This document shows, piece by piece, positions 32,501 to 40,356 of a stretch of 64,000 nucleotides of DNA. This stretch comes from Volutella citrinella (Eukaryota; Ascomycota; Sordariomycetes; Hypocreales; Nectriaceae), in assembly GCA_034401135.1 (NCBI GenBank), contig JAWZSP010000002.1:4526001-4590000 (forward strand). Reading direction: 5' to 3'. The stretch's first letter is position 1. The number at the start of each line of letters is the position of its first letter. A program made the position numbers and the translations under genes. The notes beneath the pieces are model-generated. The model made no database searches, had not been told where the DNA came from, and saw only the letters and a program-made list of their open reading frames with translations.

Positions 32501-33114
32501 AGGAAGAAGGTGATCCCATCCCCATCAAAGTAATATTGATCAGGGAAGGGACGGTACTCGCTGCTCGCTGGGTGATCCATCTTGGAGCTAAACAGCGGAG
32601 TGGTTACTGCTTCTTCGTAGTCTGGAGGGGTCGCAGATGTGAACGGTTTTCCCGTGCAAGATGCCTTGCTAAGAGGTTGAACAGTCTGATCAATTCCGTG
32701 GGATTCCCCGAGGGTTGAAAGAATATCTGGTGACTGAATAGGCTCAGTATGAGAAGTTGTATGAGAAGTCCCTTCTGCTGGAAGGTCCGCAGCAGGCATG
32801 TGCTTGGTTGCTTCGTGCTTTCTCTTGCGTGTCATGGTGATGATTCCATCCCATGGGATCTGTTCGAATATAAGTGCGTAAGCCAGTAGCAGCAGAACTG
32901 TCGTCAAGCTGACTCTTGCAGCCACGCAGATTACCACTAATCTGGTTATCGCGGTGAGTTTTCCAATCGGTATGGAGACCGTGATCGGGAATTCGACCTT
33001 CGGCTCAAAACATAGCGTGTCCATTCCATAATTGGCCTGATCGGGCCGAATCTCGGGGCAGGATTTGTTATGTCTTTGCCCTGGCCAGGCGACTGGCGAT
33101 GCTTTGTCTCGCAT
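26512..33114 (-). CDS. Gag-Pol polyprotein of the LTR retrotransposon
   Basis: One frame of 2200 codons without stops. The probable start is Met94 (ATG 32835, MTRKRKHEATK), because the first 93 residues include a hydrophobic run atypical of Gag. In order: a Gag-like region near 190-350, a CCHC knuckle CYYCGDEDHALRDC at 501-514, a retropepsin with DTGAE (Asp886), a reverse transcriptase with YLDD (Asp1372, Asp1373), and an RNase H with ILMVDASLRGWG. The integrase follows, with an HHCC zinc segment (HTENGHKG, CATC) and catalytic Asp1830, Asp1887 and Glu at about 1922. It ends in a basic then strongly acidic tail; no chromodomain is evident. Gag and Pol share one frame with no frameshift, as in several fungal Ty3/gypsy elements. 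All catalytic motifs are present, so it is likely functional. Confidence 0.93.
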   Translation of the reverse strand: MRDKASPVAWPGQRHNKSCPEIRPDQANYGMDTLCFEPKVEFPITVSIPIGKLTAITRLVVICVAARVSLTTVLLLLAYALIFEQIPWDGIITMTRKRKHEATKHMPAADLPAEGTSHTTSHTEPIQSPDILSTLGESHGIDQTVQPLSKASCTGKPFTSATPPDYEEAVTTPLFSSKMDHPASSEYRPFPDQYYFDGDGITFFLKRYEDHMRAQGFSESQMKEDVDLRVTGRSLMKQVRRTVEGCSWEEAKSMLIKRFKSYDDELDGAPIHQLMNMANPDIKLGDVQGMRRWMDKHAYLIKAVYPNDWATNTTFAYTLYKGLPDQWKKELCRQLSCTPDTILEKPYKTVSDSINTILQVEGITERSGRSEWNSDSEGGGASRSKVGDPADQPDRARHSLPKDKRVSFQHRNEEASGAESALADLTRQIEELSIQVAVLKDQEGTREKRRVLQQGARIRNIQTNTAAVEEIHDCQTIERIIERNDQDIATMVAGEFKQYRCYYCGDEDHALRDCLKLRKDSKKEHITHYEPSAGAVWLGEYFVPPFLVGIFRHSAGGIRRGMVLWSNRFPGTEAWSLGETLTHFWKPPGGYVETPEEKDLFERFMKKNEGSRLNPRIQLHPDRNDRLAQGTFSSQTRTNFLTVDEDGPGPDVAEKGIRVNNAANKRLRSNDGKAIGSHQHPQDQRDDPQEDASMKRSQSGRQPSDDRNTNPRTTPDDSKDRIRQRLRAEAANRKMNVSLKDIMKLDPQFAEGFHRDIGEVVDEVTNTQYIEPVSSIGAGRDQTRMAAYAVMEEAQPQNFSDAYFEAMKEKCKVNNVKIAPDNQIADLLGQSMTDKSEWREELRTHQVSINLESAVSARLISHCQELPRIRVRLDRADGPAIEGLVDTGAEGNLISESVAKASGLKVGYAKATTTAYNGEKVKMVGECLTKLYLGNVWVEQRMYVVPDGVSVPLLLGMPFIRTCKVSFDHTSRDGNLLIRCQLGEIRVVTAAAGNIRYDQPRFGREDCQQNPKTNACTLDPSGEEKVTLEGDDDRSTLRKIGQDTACEIVKLIKKEIWGCYRTMVQAAMDEQTQMFSDQKRTCAEQPGEDIKANTMYKRKADKIRPLEDVPPDGSTPEGDPQWKEKKLAEAQKNFQGPPKYPGLTPKFSKIEKGTRLTAERLKNLLDQVDGTLTRQEREVLTEVLYNREAALAWDFTESGLLDPLVAPPQTIKVIPHRAFQAGTIPIPKGMANKVIDLLRARLERGVLEESHGSYRNPWFLVQKKDGGLRLINSATKYNAFTIKDAMSPPNTDEFSADFAQCKITSVLDFFSGYDQVPLDEKSRDMTSFMTPLGLLRVCRLPQGATNSVAQFSRIMTRILFDLIPDVCRAYLDDIAVRGPATDYGGEESLPGVRRYVMEHLVNLDKALLNVELSGCTISAAKSQFCQETAILVGYLCGNNGRKPSEEKIIKILEWKACEDITQVRGFLGVTGFFRIWVMGYAWIAIPLTKLLKKDAEWVWGPEQEDAMKVLKERLVTAPILITLDYSEGAGEIILMVDASLRGWGALILQVVDGKRKPARYESGVWTTAEQGYDATKRECKGVLHAFRRLRGYLYGVPFTLETDSQVLVHQLNGRADDVPGALINRWLSYIMLFDFTAKHVPGKKNGAADGLSRKEPGPSDQMDQDVEGDMDQFIDLHLNTITLDDDSKELDQSYGAECQVMGRYLQTLERPAGISPEAYRKIRRNAPKFMVKKRYLWKRPGGLYADPVLVVDDGGTQREILRCCHTENGHKGREATFNSAAGRYYWKSMRSDAYSLVTACATCQEHDPRRPREKAGFSTPGRPMEKIHFDAQYMPPRKGKKFLYEGRCDLMGWIEAEAVSKVTVKTFKAFVKRVIFRYGMPQEAVVDNGKETKKDFKRVLEDYGIRVIWTSAYNPKANGIVEGGHSILTNALKKLGGCWVDQLEEVLLADRSAIRASHGRSAFYLLHGWEPRLPIEVKIPTWRTVNWDEVRSSEDLLLRRIKVLQRKEEDVNEAIRKATAFRRKLADRTDKTNLHSLRKEPLVEGDLVLKYDVPRSQDMSTEAKMRPRWQGPFRIHRHSQGSPSYQLETLDGIKLATTTHGEHLKKFIQDESGWWFNLEEELANLETNQDKESDSLSEEEGSLLESSDDESDASDSSFSDESGVVDEEERMPPPRKGPGYRVEVQLPTMPKAARDQYSKL

Positions 33115-33394
33115 CTCGGGTCGTCTTCCGCTCCCTTCTCAGGTCCGCCGATTGAAGTGTCCACCCAATTGGAATGATGATTCGGCTTCGATCATGAAGA
33201 ATCCTCCATCCGATCTTTGCTCGTAGTTGAATCGTTTTTCGGGGTTCGCGCGACCGCCCACTCTTGGAGCAGTCGCCTCGCTTTCCGACTTCGAATCAGG
33301 GATTGCAGGTTCTGGTGCAGCGTAGAAGTGCTCCTCTGGTCGAGCCGTCTGATCATTCAGATCTCTGGCCTCTGACAAAGGAATACCCCCCCCA

Positions 33395-33406
33395 CCGTGA
33401 CCTCCA
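33395..33406 (-). other. Candidate tRNA primer-binding site
   Basis: On the element strand TGGAGGTCACGG begins four bases after the 5' LTR; it starts with TGG, as expected for pairing with a tRNA CCA end. The tRNA is not identified. Confidence 0.45.
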
Positions 33407-33410
33407 AATT

Positions 33411-33744
33411 TGTTGGTGAGAATGACAGGCCCAAACAAACACCAATAATTGTCAGTGTCCCCTGCAGAAACCTGCCGTAGGGTAACTGAACTTGGGCGAA
33501 AAGCGAAATTTTGCGTGACCTCCAGCAAGAGAACCTCGCAAGATAAACAAAATCTGAATTGACCAGCGATCTGATCAGACAGAAATGAAGGAGTCCCTGA
33601 ACAGAAAAAGATTGAAAGAGGGGGAAAATTCTTGTTGATCTCAAGTACTGAGCGAACCTGCCCCTTTTAAGCTACTGACCCAAACGCCCAATTGACCAAT
33701 CCAGCCCAACCACCAAAATGCCAATGTGATCCAGCTGCCACACA
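33411..33744 (-). repeat. 5' LTR of the retrotransposon
   Basis: It appears identical to the LTR at 21606-21939. The base after its outer end begins the coding sequence of an oxidoreductase fragment. Confidence 0.92.
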
Positions 33745-34594
33745 ATACAACGTCAACAACCCCAAGTGGTCGTATGAGATCTTCGTCTTTGGCGGCGACA
33801 AACTCGAGACGCTGTACGAGTTGACAAATTCCATGATGAAGACACAGCCTCCCGAGGCTATCCACTGGGCATATATTGTCAAGATACCTGACTTCGACAC
33901 GGATCACGTAAGTCAAGTCCATGAGACCAGGATCGCCGCCTTAGAAAACTGACAACAGTAGCCGGTCATTTGGTACGCTGTCATATACGACGGCCCAGTG
34001 GAAAAGGCACGCGAATACGCCAAGTCCATTCATGCTCTGGATCCGAAATTTGCACAGGCCGGCGAAGCTTCGATGCCTGATCTTGCGCCAATCACCATGA
34101 TGGGGAGCGAGAGCATAGGCTGTGCTAAAGGCTTGACGGGTTTGCGCTATCCAATCGGACTGAAAGAATACAATCTGCCCGCTCTCCGGAAAGTTTACGA
34201 TGAAATCGTTGAGACGATATCCAAGGTTCCCGAGCTTTCCGGGACATTCTTCCTCCTCGAAGGATATCCGAACCAAGGCGTGCAGGCTATCGATGGCGCA
34301 ACGGCGGCATTTCCACACCGGGACGACAAAATTCTCATAACCTCCTACGTCATGTATGCGCCAAACTCTACAATTGATGGACCAGCACAAGCGTTTGGTG
34401 AATCATTACGGCAAACGCTTCTGGAATCTAGCACTGACCCGGAACACTTGAACGCATATGTGAACTACGCACATGGAATGGAGTCTTTGGAATCAATGTA
34501 TGGATGGGAGTCGTGGAGGCTGGACAGGCTGAGAGAGCTGAAGCAGAAATGGGACCCCCAGAACCGCATGCGGTATTATAACCCTATTGCCTAG
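33745..34594 (+). pseudogene. C-terminal fragment of an FAD-binding (BBE-type) oxidoreductase
   Basis: Exons 33745-33907 and 33962-34594, joined by a 54-bp intron (GTAAGT...CAGTAG), read YNVNNPKWSYEIFVFGGDK, HWAYIVKIPDF and, near the end, NYAHGMESLESMYGWESW and KWDPQNRMRYYNPIA. The NYAHG and WDP.N....NPI pattern is the C-terminal berberine-bridge-like part of FAD-linked oxidases. The frame enters directly from the LTR, and the FAD-binding N-terminal half is absent on the other side of the transposon. The fragment cannot encode a working enzyme. Its own sequence has no stops, so the truncation is recent. Confidence 0.8.
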
Positions 34595-34869
34595 TCCTAC
34601 AGATAATGCCACTAAGATCAGCTCTACAAGTCATCTCTGGCTAGAACCTCTATTGATTGATATCAATATTAACCCTAGATATTTAAGTCAATAGCGTCTT
34701 ATAGGGCATTAGAACAATAGAGTAAGCTGGTAGCATAAGCGATGGGCTCCTCGGCAGACTATCGTCTCGAAGCGAGTCCCCAGAGTTAATGAGCCAACGT
34801 GGTTGTATCGTATCAAAGCCCTCTTCGGAGTTACAGACCAAGCTTGAACACCTCCGACATTATGAATGA

Positions 34870-36804
34870 GTCCTATATGATGGCCAGGTCTTCCACCACG
34901 CACATGTGCAACCTACCAACCGTCCATACAAACCCCACATCTTGTCCATGAAGGTTGCCGCTGCACACTATCCCGTGGTACCCCTCCAGCTTCCGCAGTA
35001 TCATGAACCTATGAGCGCCCTCGAGGACGTATACATCATCCCCGGGCCTGACACTATTGTTCGCAATGCCCAGGGGCTGGCTGAAGAATGATGGCTGCAG
35101 AGCATGTTGAGCGCTGCCAACCTTAGCCGCAGGGTCCAGGGCAAAAATGGTTCTCCCACCCCACTGCCGATTGATGTAGTCGCAATTCATTGCCGTGAAT
35201 GCTGCCTTGATATGGACAGCGCCAGTCGAGCTGTTCGTAGCGGCGGCCAATCTCTTATTTGTCGGGTCTTCCGGCGGTGGCCTGCCGCCGTTCATGATTA
35301 GCCCTAGCAGGTGCTCTTGGCGCAGCTGCAGAGCGGCCGAGCACTGCGTGACCTTTAACTGGGTCGAATCAAACGGCATGTGGTCCGGATAAAAGCCTCG
35401 AGGTATGGCAATCTGACTGGAGCACCAAGTGTCCTTCACCGTCCCAAGGCGGACACCTCGGACGTGTAGAACCCGCCCGTCTTGGCTGAAGCGGAAGGAT
35501 GACGGATTTGCATTGGGCTCAAAGTGCCCTGTGCTAGTGTCCCATGCAGTCAGAGCCGTTGGGCTGGAGTAGTCCGGCGACCAGGAAGGCAGGCCACTGA
35601 GCCAGGCGTCCTGTGGGCGGAAATCATCGATCGCATCAAGGATGACAAGGCTGCCAGAAACCTCCATAATGGCTTTGGTGATTTCCAGGTACACCCTGCC
35701 TAGTGGCTTGTTGTAGTCGACGGCGATGTGGTCCCTAATGGCCTCGGGGAAACAGCCGTAGAATCCGTAGACTTTGTCTCGCTGCTCCCGGCAAAATCTG
35801 CGGCCACATGCAATCAACTATTCGCCCATGGTCAAGAAGTCGCCGTTCAGCGCGCTCCCCATCTTTGGACCTAGAAACGTACCACCGGCATGCTTGGCGA
35901 GACTTTTATACGCGTGCGTCCCGCTAAACAAGCTCGTCATGTTCGTCACGAGCCTTAGCATGTGGTGTATGAACTCGTAGAACTCGAGGTACGGGGCGAC
36001 GTTGGCGCCATACAGAACATACGCCTTGGCCGCATACGCTACTTCTTGGACGACCCATACCCTGCTGAAGTAAGGCAGTTTAATGAAGTCGCCAAAATGG
36101 AGTGTGCAGAATTCGGAGGCATTGGGGTCCCACTTGTTGACGGCTTCGTGCCAGGCAAAACAGGTGTCGCGGTTAAAATTGGCTGGATCATCTGGGATGA
36201 TTCCCGGCACTTCCGTAATCATGCCTAGCAAAGTTTCCAGGTTGCTGTTCCCTTTCCCAAGCCAAATAAAGACATCTTTCGCAGCTGCGTAGATGTCGCG
36301 CATGCGAGGGACTTGCTGGTTGCGTTCCGGAATGTCAGACTGGTTAATCACTAGCGCATCCACCCACATCAATCGCTCCTTCTGCGGCTTCCGCAGGTGC
36401 TGCAATGCGTCTCTGAGGTTTTGCGTGATCTTGAAGTCCGACCCGTCAATTTGGGCCGTGGCGGGGTCGTCCTCAGAGCCCCATACATACGAAAGGGCTG
36501 TGTACTCGGGCGCATTTTGCAGTCGCACAGTCACTAAGGAGCAAACAATTGCTTCACTGTCAACACCACGCTTCAGTTCGATGAGTCGTATCTCATCCGA
36601 CTGCAGAGGTTGGTACAGGGATGCAGCGGCATGAGCGTTGACTGAGCTTAGACCGGGCTGCGGCTGCGCTGGCGCCTTGTGCTGCGGTGTCTCATCTGCG
36701 GAAGATTCGTTGGTGGATGTGTCGGATGTGAAGAGGCGAGAGAGAACTTCGAGGTTGGATGCTGGTTTTTCGGTTCCCCACTTGAAACCCGGGAGTTTTG
36801 ACAT
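34870..36804 (-). pseudogene. HET-domain gene with a single nonsense codon
   Basis: From ATG 36804 (MSKLPGFKWGTEK) a single frame runs to about 34870, broken only by TAG at 35818-35820. Before the stop are the HET motifs YTALSYVWGSEDDP, LRKPQKERLMWVDALVINQ, RMRDIYAAAKDVFIWLG and SRVWVVQEVAYA. After it the same frame continues with REQRDKVYGFYGCFPEAI, the conserved segment that follows the HET core, and 300 more residues. The stop fits CAG to TAG, a CpA-to-TpA change of the RIP type. The truncated product would keep the HET domain (about 328 residues). An upstream in-frame ATG at 36906 is less likely as the start. Downstream 34.6-34.87 kb has no gene. Confidence 0.8.
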
Positions 36805-38609
36805 GGCCGGACAGAGTAGAATTATGGAGGCTTGCAAAGGAAAAGAAACGGGAGGATAGGATAGGGGGGCCAGCGCATGATATGAGGCTGCTCCAAGCGA
36901 GGGCAATAATGAGGCAAATCACAAGGCGTTTTTTCAGCTCGTGAGATGGCAGTGTTCATGTTGTGGCGCTCTGCGATTCAATGCTGTGTCCTCAAATTAG
37001 GACTAGCGTATTTTCTGGTTGTAGGGGAGCCTCGATGACCCATTCCTCTATAGATTGATTCATGTCCTGATAGCTCTCTGCTTCAACTCTTTGACAATTA
37101 TTAATTATAAAGAAGACCTTGAGAATAACACCACACCACTTGACGTTATAAATACAAACAATAAAGGATTAGCGTCTAGTATTATAATCATTTCAACCTG
37201 GTCCATACACGCTAATCATTACTGGATGAATCGCCCCATGCCATTCCCCGCGTTTTCCAAAATCGATCTAGTACTCGGAAATCCGATATCGCCGAATGAG
37301 CCTGCATTACACATGCAGGCAATTACTCGCTTGGCCAGAATCGGGTGACTCCGCCTGTTTTTCCTCCAGATTAGGAGCGAGAAGATGGTGCTAAGATGAC
37401 ATAGTTGAAGGAAGGCGGACCGGACACTTTTGCATGGCAGGTGAATGAGGCCGACACCGATGACACAGCTAGGAACGCACATTCAACAGCGCCCAAGCGA
37501 ATCAGAGAAATCAACTAAGACGCTCAAAATAATTCAGTCAAATGTGGATAAAGAGTGCATTGTTCCAAGACGGCTCCACAATCTCTTCTTTTACTTCTTG
37601 ACCTAGCAACAAGATACTAGGAGTAATATGAACTATGTGCCATTGTTTTTCTCACAGTGAGAAATGATCCTTGCGAAATTTTAGGCTGAATGCACGCAGT
37701 TGGGACAATGCCGCACCCTGGTACGAAATCTGCGGAAATACGAGACGCAAGCGACTGACGACATGAAGCTTTCTGCGATTACCCACTAACTACCCAACAG
37801 GTCTTTACCATACCTGTTTGCCACGCCTAGCTAGAGCTGTTTAGGAAGGTTGGCCGGTTGTTGCACGGCGTCCCTTCGTCATACACCAGAGCGAGCTTAG
37901 CTACCCCGCCAATACCCCGGATTCCCCATACCAGATCGTCAGGGTTAACGATTAGTTTGCGTAGAGCGACTGCAGAGATGGCCAGACACTCGGCCGAAGG
38001 TGCCGATATCGTGTTAACACTCGGTCCTTACGGCGTCCGAACGGAAGCCGTAGTATATCCGTTACATACGGATGCTCGCCTCTACGAGCGTGAGGCTAAG
38101 CAGAAGGTCACCGTCATGTAGCTCATTTTATGGTCCCTGGAACTCACTGACACACAAACCTGGATTATTCTCTGTATGGTACTCCCTGGGTACTTGCTTT
38201 CTATCATCTCATTCGAAAAAAGATACTTCAAGCGGGTAACCGAGCGCGGAATAATCCCCGTCGCTTAGCTACCTCTAGCATGTAGGATCCTTGTTTGGCC
38301 TATGAGGATGTCCGGGTTTGTTGGGTCATGTGTGGTCATCCATTATCGTCAGAACTTTCTTCGAGGACCACAACGGCAAAGCCAGGCTACGCACAGTTGG
38401 TAATTTGATAACCTCGGCCTTGATTGATGAAGTGAGCTGTCTTGGTCTGTCCGGATCTTCCCGAGACGGATCCATAGGCTCTTGAGACGTAGAGGTGAAA
38501 AGTATAAATATGACGGCCTCATCTGTGTGAATCTGAAGGAATTCGACAAGCAATAAACCATACTCATTTACCAGACTCCCAAGGCAGCCTTATCAACTAC
38601 TTCACAGAC
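36805..38609. other. Long interval without a supported gene
   Basis: About 1.8 kb between the HET pseudogene and the phosphate-binding protein gene. A plus-strand frame at 37858-38121 of 87 codons has no recognisable domain. Base composition is moderately AT-rich at 37.0-37.2 kb. It may contain degraded repeats. Confidence 0.4.
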
Positions 38610-39929
38610 ATGTTGCCACTCCTGCTCTTTGTTGCCTCTACAGGTTTTATAGAACCCGTATTGAGCTTGGAAAAGCCTTTCGTCAACGTCATGATGTCCA
38701 CCATGCCGACGTATTCGTCTCAGACCGAGGAACAGGGAAAGTCAGTTTCTTGAATACAGAATATTGTGAAGAAATGAGATTAATCAAGTCCGATTTAGGC
38801 GAGCCTTGGCTGTCGGTCGTTTTCCAGGCACCCTCGATTTGTTACGCCCATCACTGGACCCAGGTTTGGTTTCATACCAAGTCACTGACAAGCCGCTCTC
38901 CGGGAACTATACTCTGGCTGCTTCAGATGTCTTGGCTGTCGTATCTGCGAGATGGATAGACGAGTTCATGCGTTTGTAAGTTACAAATGCGCCAAACTTC
39001 TTACACCCACCATTGACACAGGAGTCGCCGTACAGGTACCCAAACGTGACAATGAACATTCCAGGGCCATTTGCAGGTTCTCTAGGAGCCATCGAGCTTA
39101 TCAAAGGAAACCTCCAGGGTGTTTTTGTTTCCCGCGAACTGAAGCCTTCTGACATCACCAGCTTCAAGGAAGCATTTGGCTACGACCCTACGTCTGTGCC
39201 GATCGCTGGAGGATCATACCGGCAATTTGGGTTCCTTGACGCCATGAGCTTCATCACCCACAAGGATAATCCGATTGAGACTTTGAGTTTCAAGGAGTTG
39301 GACTCCATTCTGAGTACGACTCGGTCCTGTGGTGGGAAGCCGATTAGGAAATGGGGCGACCTGGGCGTTGAAGGGCCACTAGCGTCCAAGGACATCAACA
39401 TCTACGGGCTTGCTCCCTGGAACGGATTTGAGGAGTTTATTCGTCAAAGAGTTATGAGTTGTGGCGGAAAGCGAGGCAATTGTGAGATACACCAGCTGCA
39501 TCGCGGACTCTCATCTAATATTCAATAGGGCGTTCCGGTCAGGACACAAACACGACAAAGAAGGATCCCCAGGTCACATGGGAAAAAACGGTCTTCAAAC
39601 TCTCGAAACTGGTTTCCGAAGACCCGGCAGCTATTGGGTACACCGGTCTTGCTTATGTCGATAGTCCTGTGAAGCTGCTTGGCATTACGAAGGAAGATGG
39701 TGGCGTCGTAGCCCCTTCATATGAGAACATTGCGCTTGCGAAGTGGCCTTTGACACGCCTCATCTACTTCAACACCAACACAAATCCGGCTAAAGGTATG
39801 GATCCGGTTCTCCTTGAGCTTCAGAAGTTCGTCATCTCGAAGGAGGGGCAACAGATACTCTTGGATCATGGGGTGTTCCTGCCTCTGAGGCAGCCTCAGC
39901 AGGACACAAGCCAGCGCATGCTTCAGTAG
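38610..39929 (+). CDS. PstS-like periplasmic-binding-fold protein
   Basis: Well supported exons are about 38797-38975, 39036-39481 and 39529-39929, with GT-AG introns 38976-39035 and 39482-39528. They give a continuous frame with TLAASDVLAVVSARWIDEF, RLYPNVTMNIPGPFAGS, AGGSYRQFGFLDAMSFITHK, KWGDLGVEGPLASKDINIYG and AAIGYTGLAYV. This is the pattern of phosphate ABC-transporter substrate-binding (PstS-like) proteins. The 5' end is uncertain: an ATG at 38610 begins a hydrophobic LLLFVAS stretch that looks like a signal peptide, but the splice from it to the 38.8-kb exon could not be fixed. In fungi such proteins have no matching ABC permease and may be secreted phosphate or anion binders. The role here is unknown. 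Confidence 0.7.
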
Positions 39930-40356
39930 CATCTGTCTCGGCCACATCTGGCTAGCTGATGCATGAAGTGTCAGGGTAGTTCAGTACCCGGTGCTGAAGA
40001 CGACATTCAATTCTCGCTTATCCGGCGTTGTACTCCGGTTGGGGCATCCGGAGCTCAAAGCCAAGGAGGATGATAGTTCGTTGGTACTCTGATCCGAAGA
40101 CATAGAACGCGCTATGAGAACAATATATTCTTCCGGTCGGTCAGCGAAGGTTGGCCCAGACCGCATCTGGCCCAAGCATCGCAGACACCTGGCATTCTTT
40201 GCACTTGGTACTGATTAAATCTTGAAGGCGTACTTGAGTAAAGGAGCCAATGCAAAACGAGCGAGTGCACCCATCATTCAATAAATAGAACTGGGAAATC
40301 ATACATCAGGCCCCAAGAATGCAATTCGAGAACATTACACGAAACTGGTCACGAAG

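Larger units (their letters stand above)
21606..33744 (-). mobile_element. 12.1-kb Ty3/gypsy-type LTR retrotransposon with two extra genes
   Basis: Two 334-bp LTRs (21606-21939 and 33411-33744) with no difference seen by eye bound the element; on the element strand they start TGTG and end AACA. On the minus strand the order is 5' LTR, leader with a candidate primer-binding site, one Gag-Pol frame (zinc knuckle, protease, reverse transcriptase, RNase H, integrase), about 600 bp without a gene, two divergent extra genes, a purine tract and the 3' LTR. RNase H before integrase indicates the Ty3/gypsy (Metaviridae) order. The length is well above the usual 6-8 kb because of the 4.5-kb segment between pol and the 3' LTR. 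There is no obvious target-site duplication: the flanking five bases are TAGTT and ATACA. No stops interrupt the large frames, so it may be active. Confidence 0.9.

Noticed and set aside
26512..33114. Many plus-strand frames of 60-200 codons across pol
   Set aside because: They are antisense shadows of the intact Gag-Pol frame and carry no motifs.
37858..38121. 87-codon plus-strand frame
   Set aside because: No recognisable domain, neighbouring conserved exon or promoter feature.
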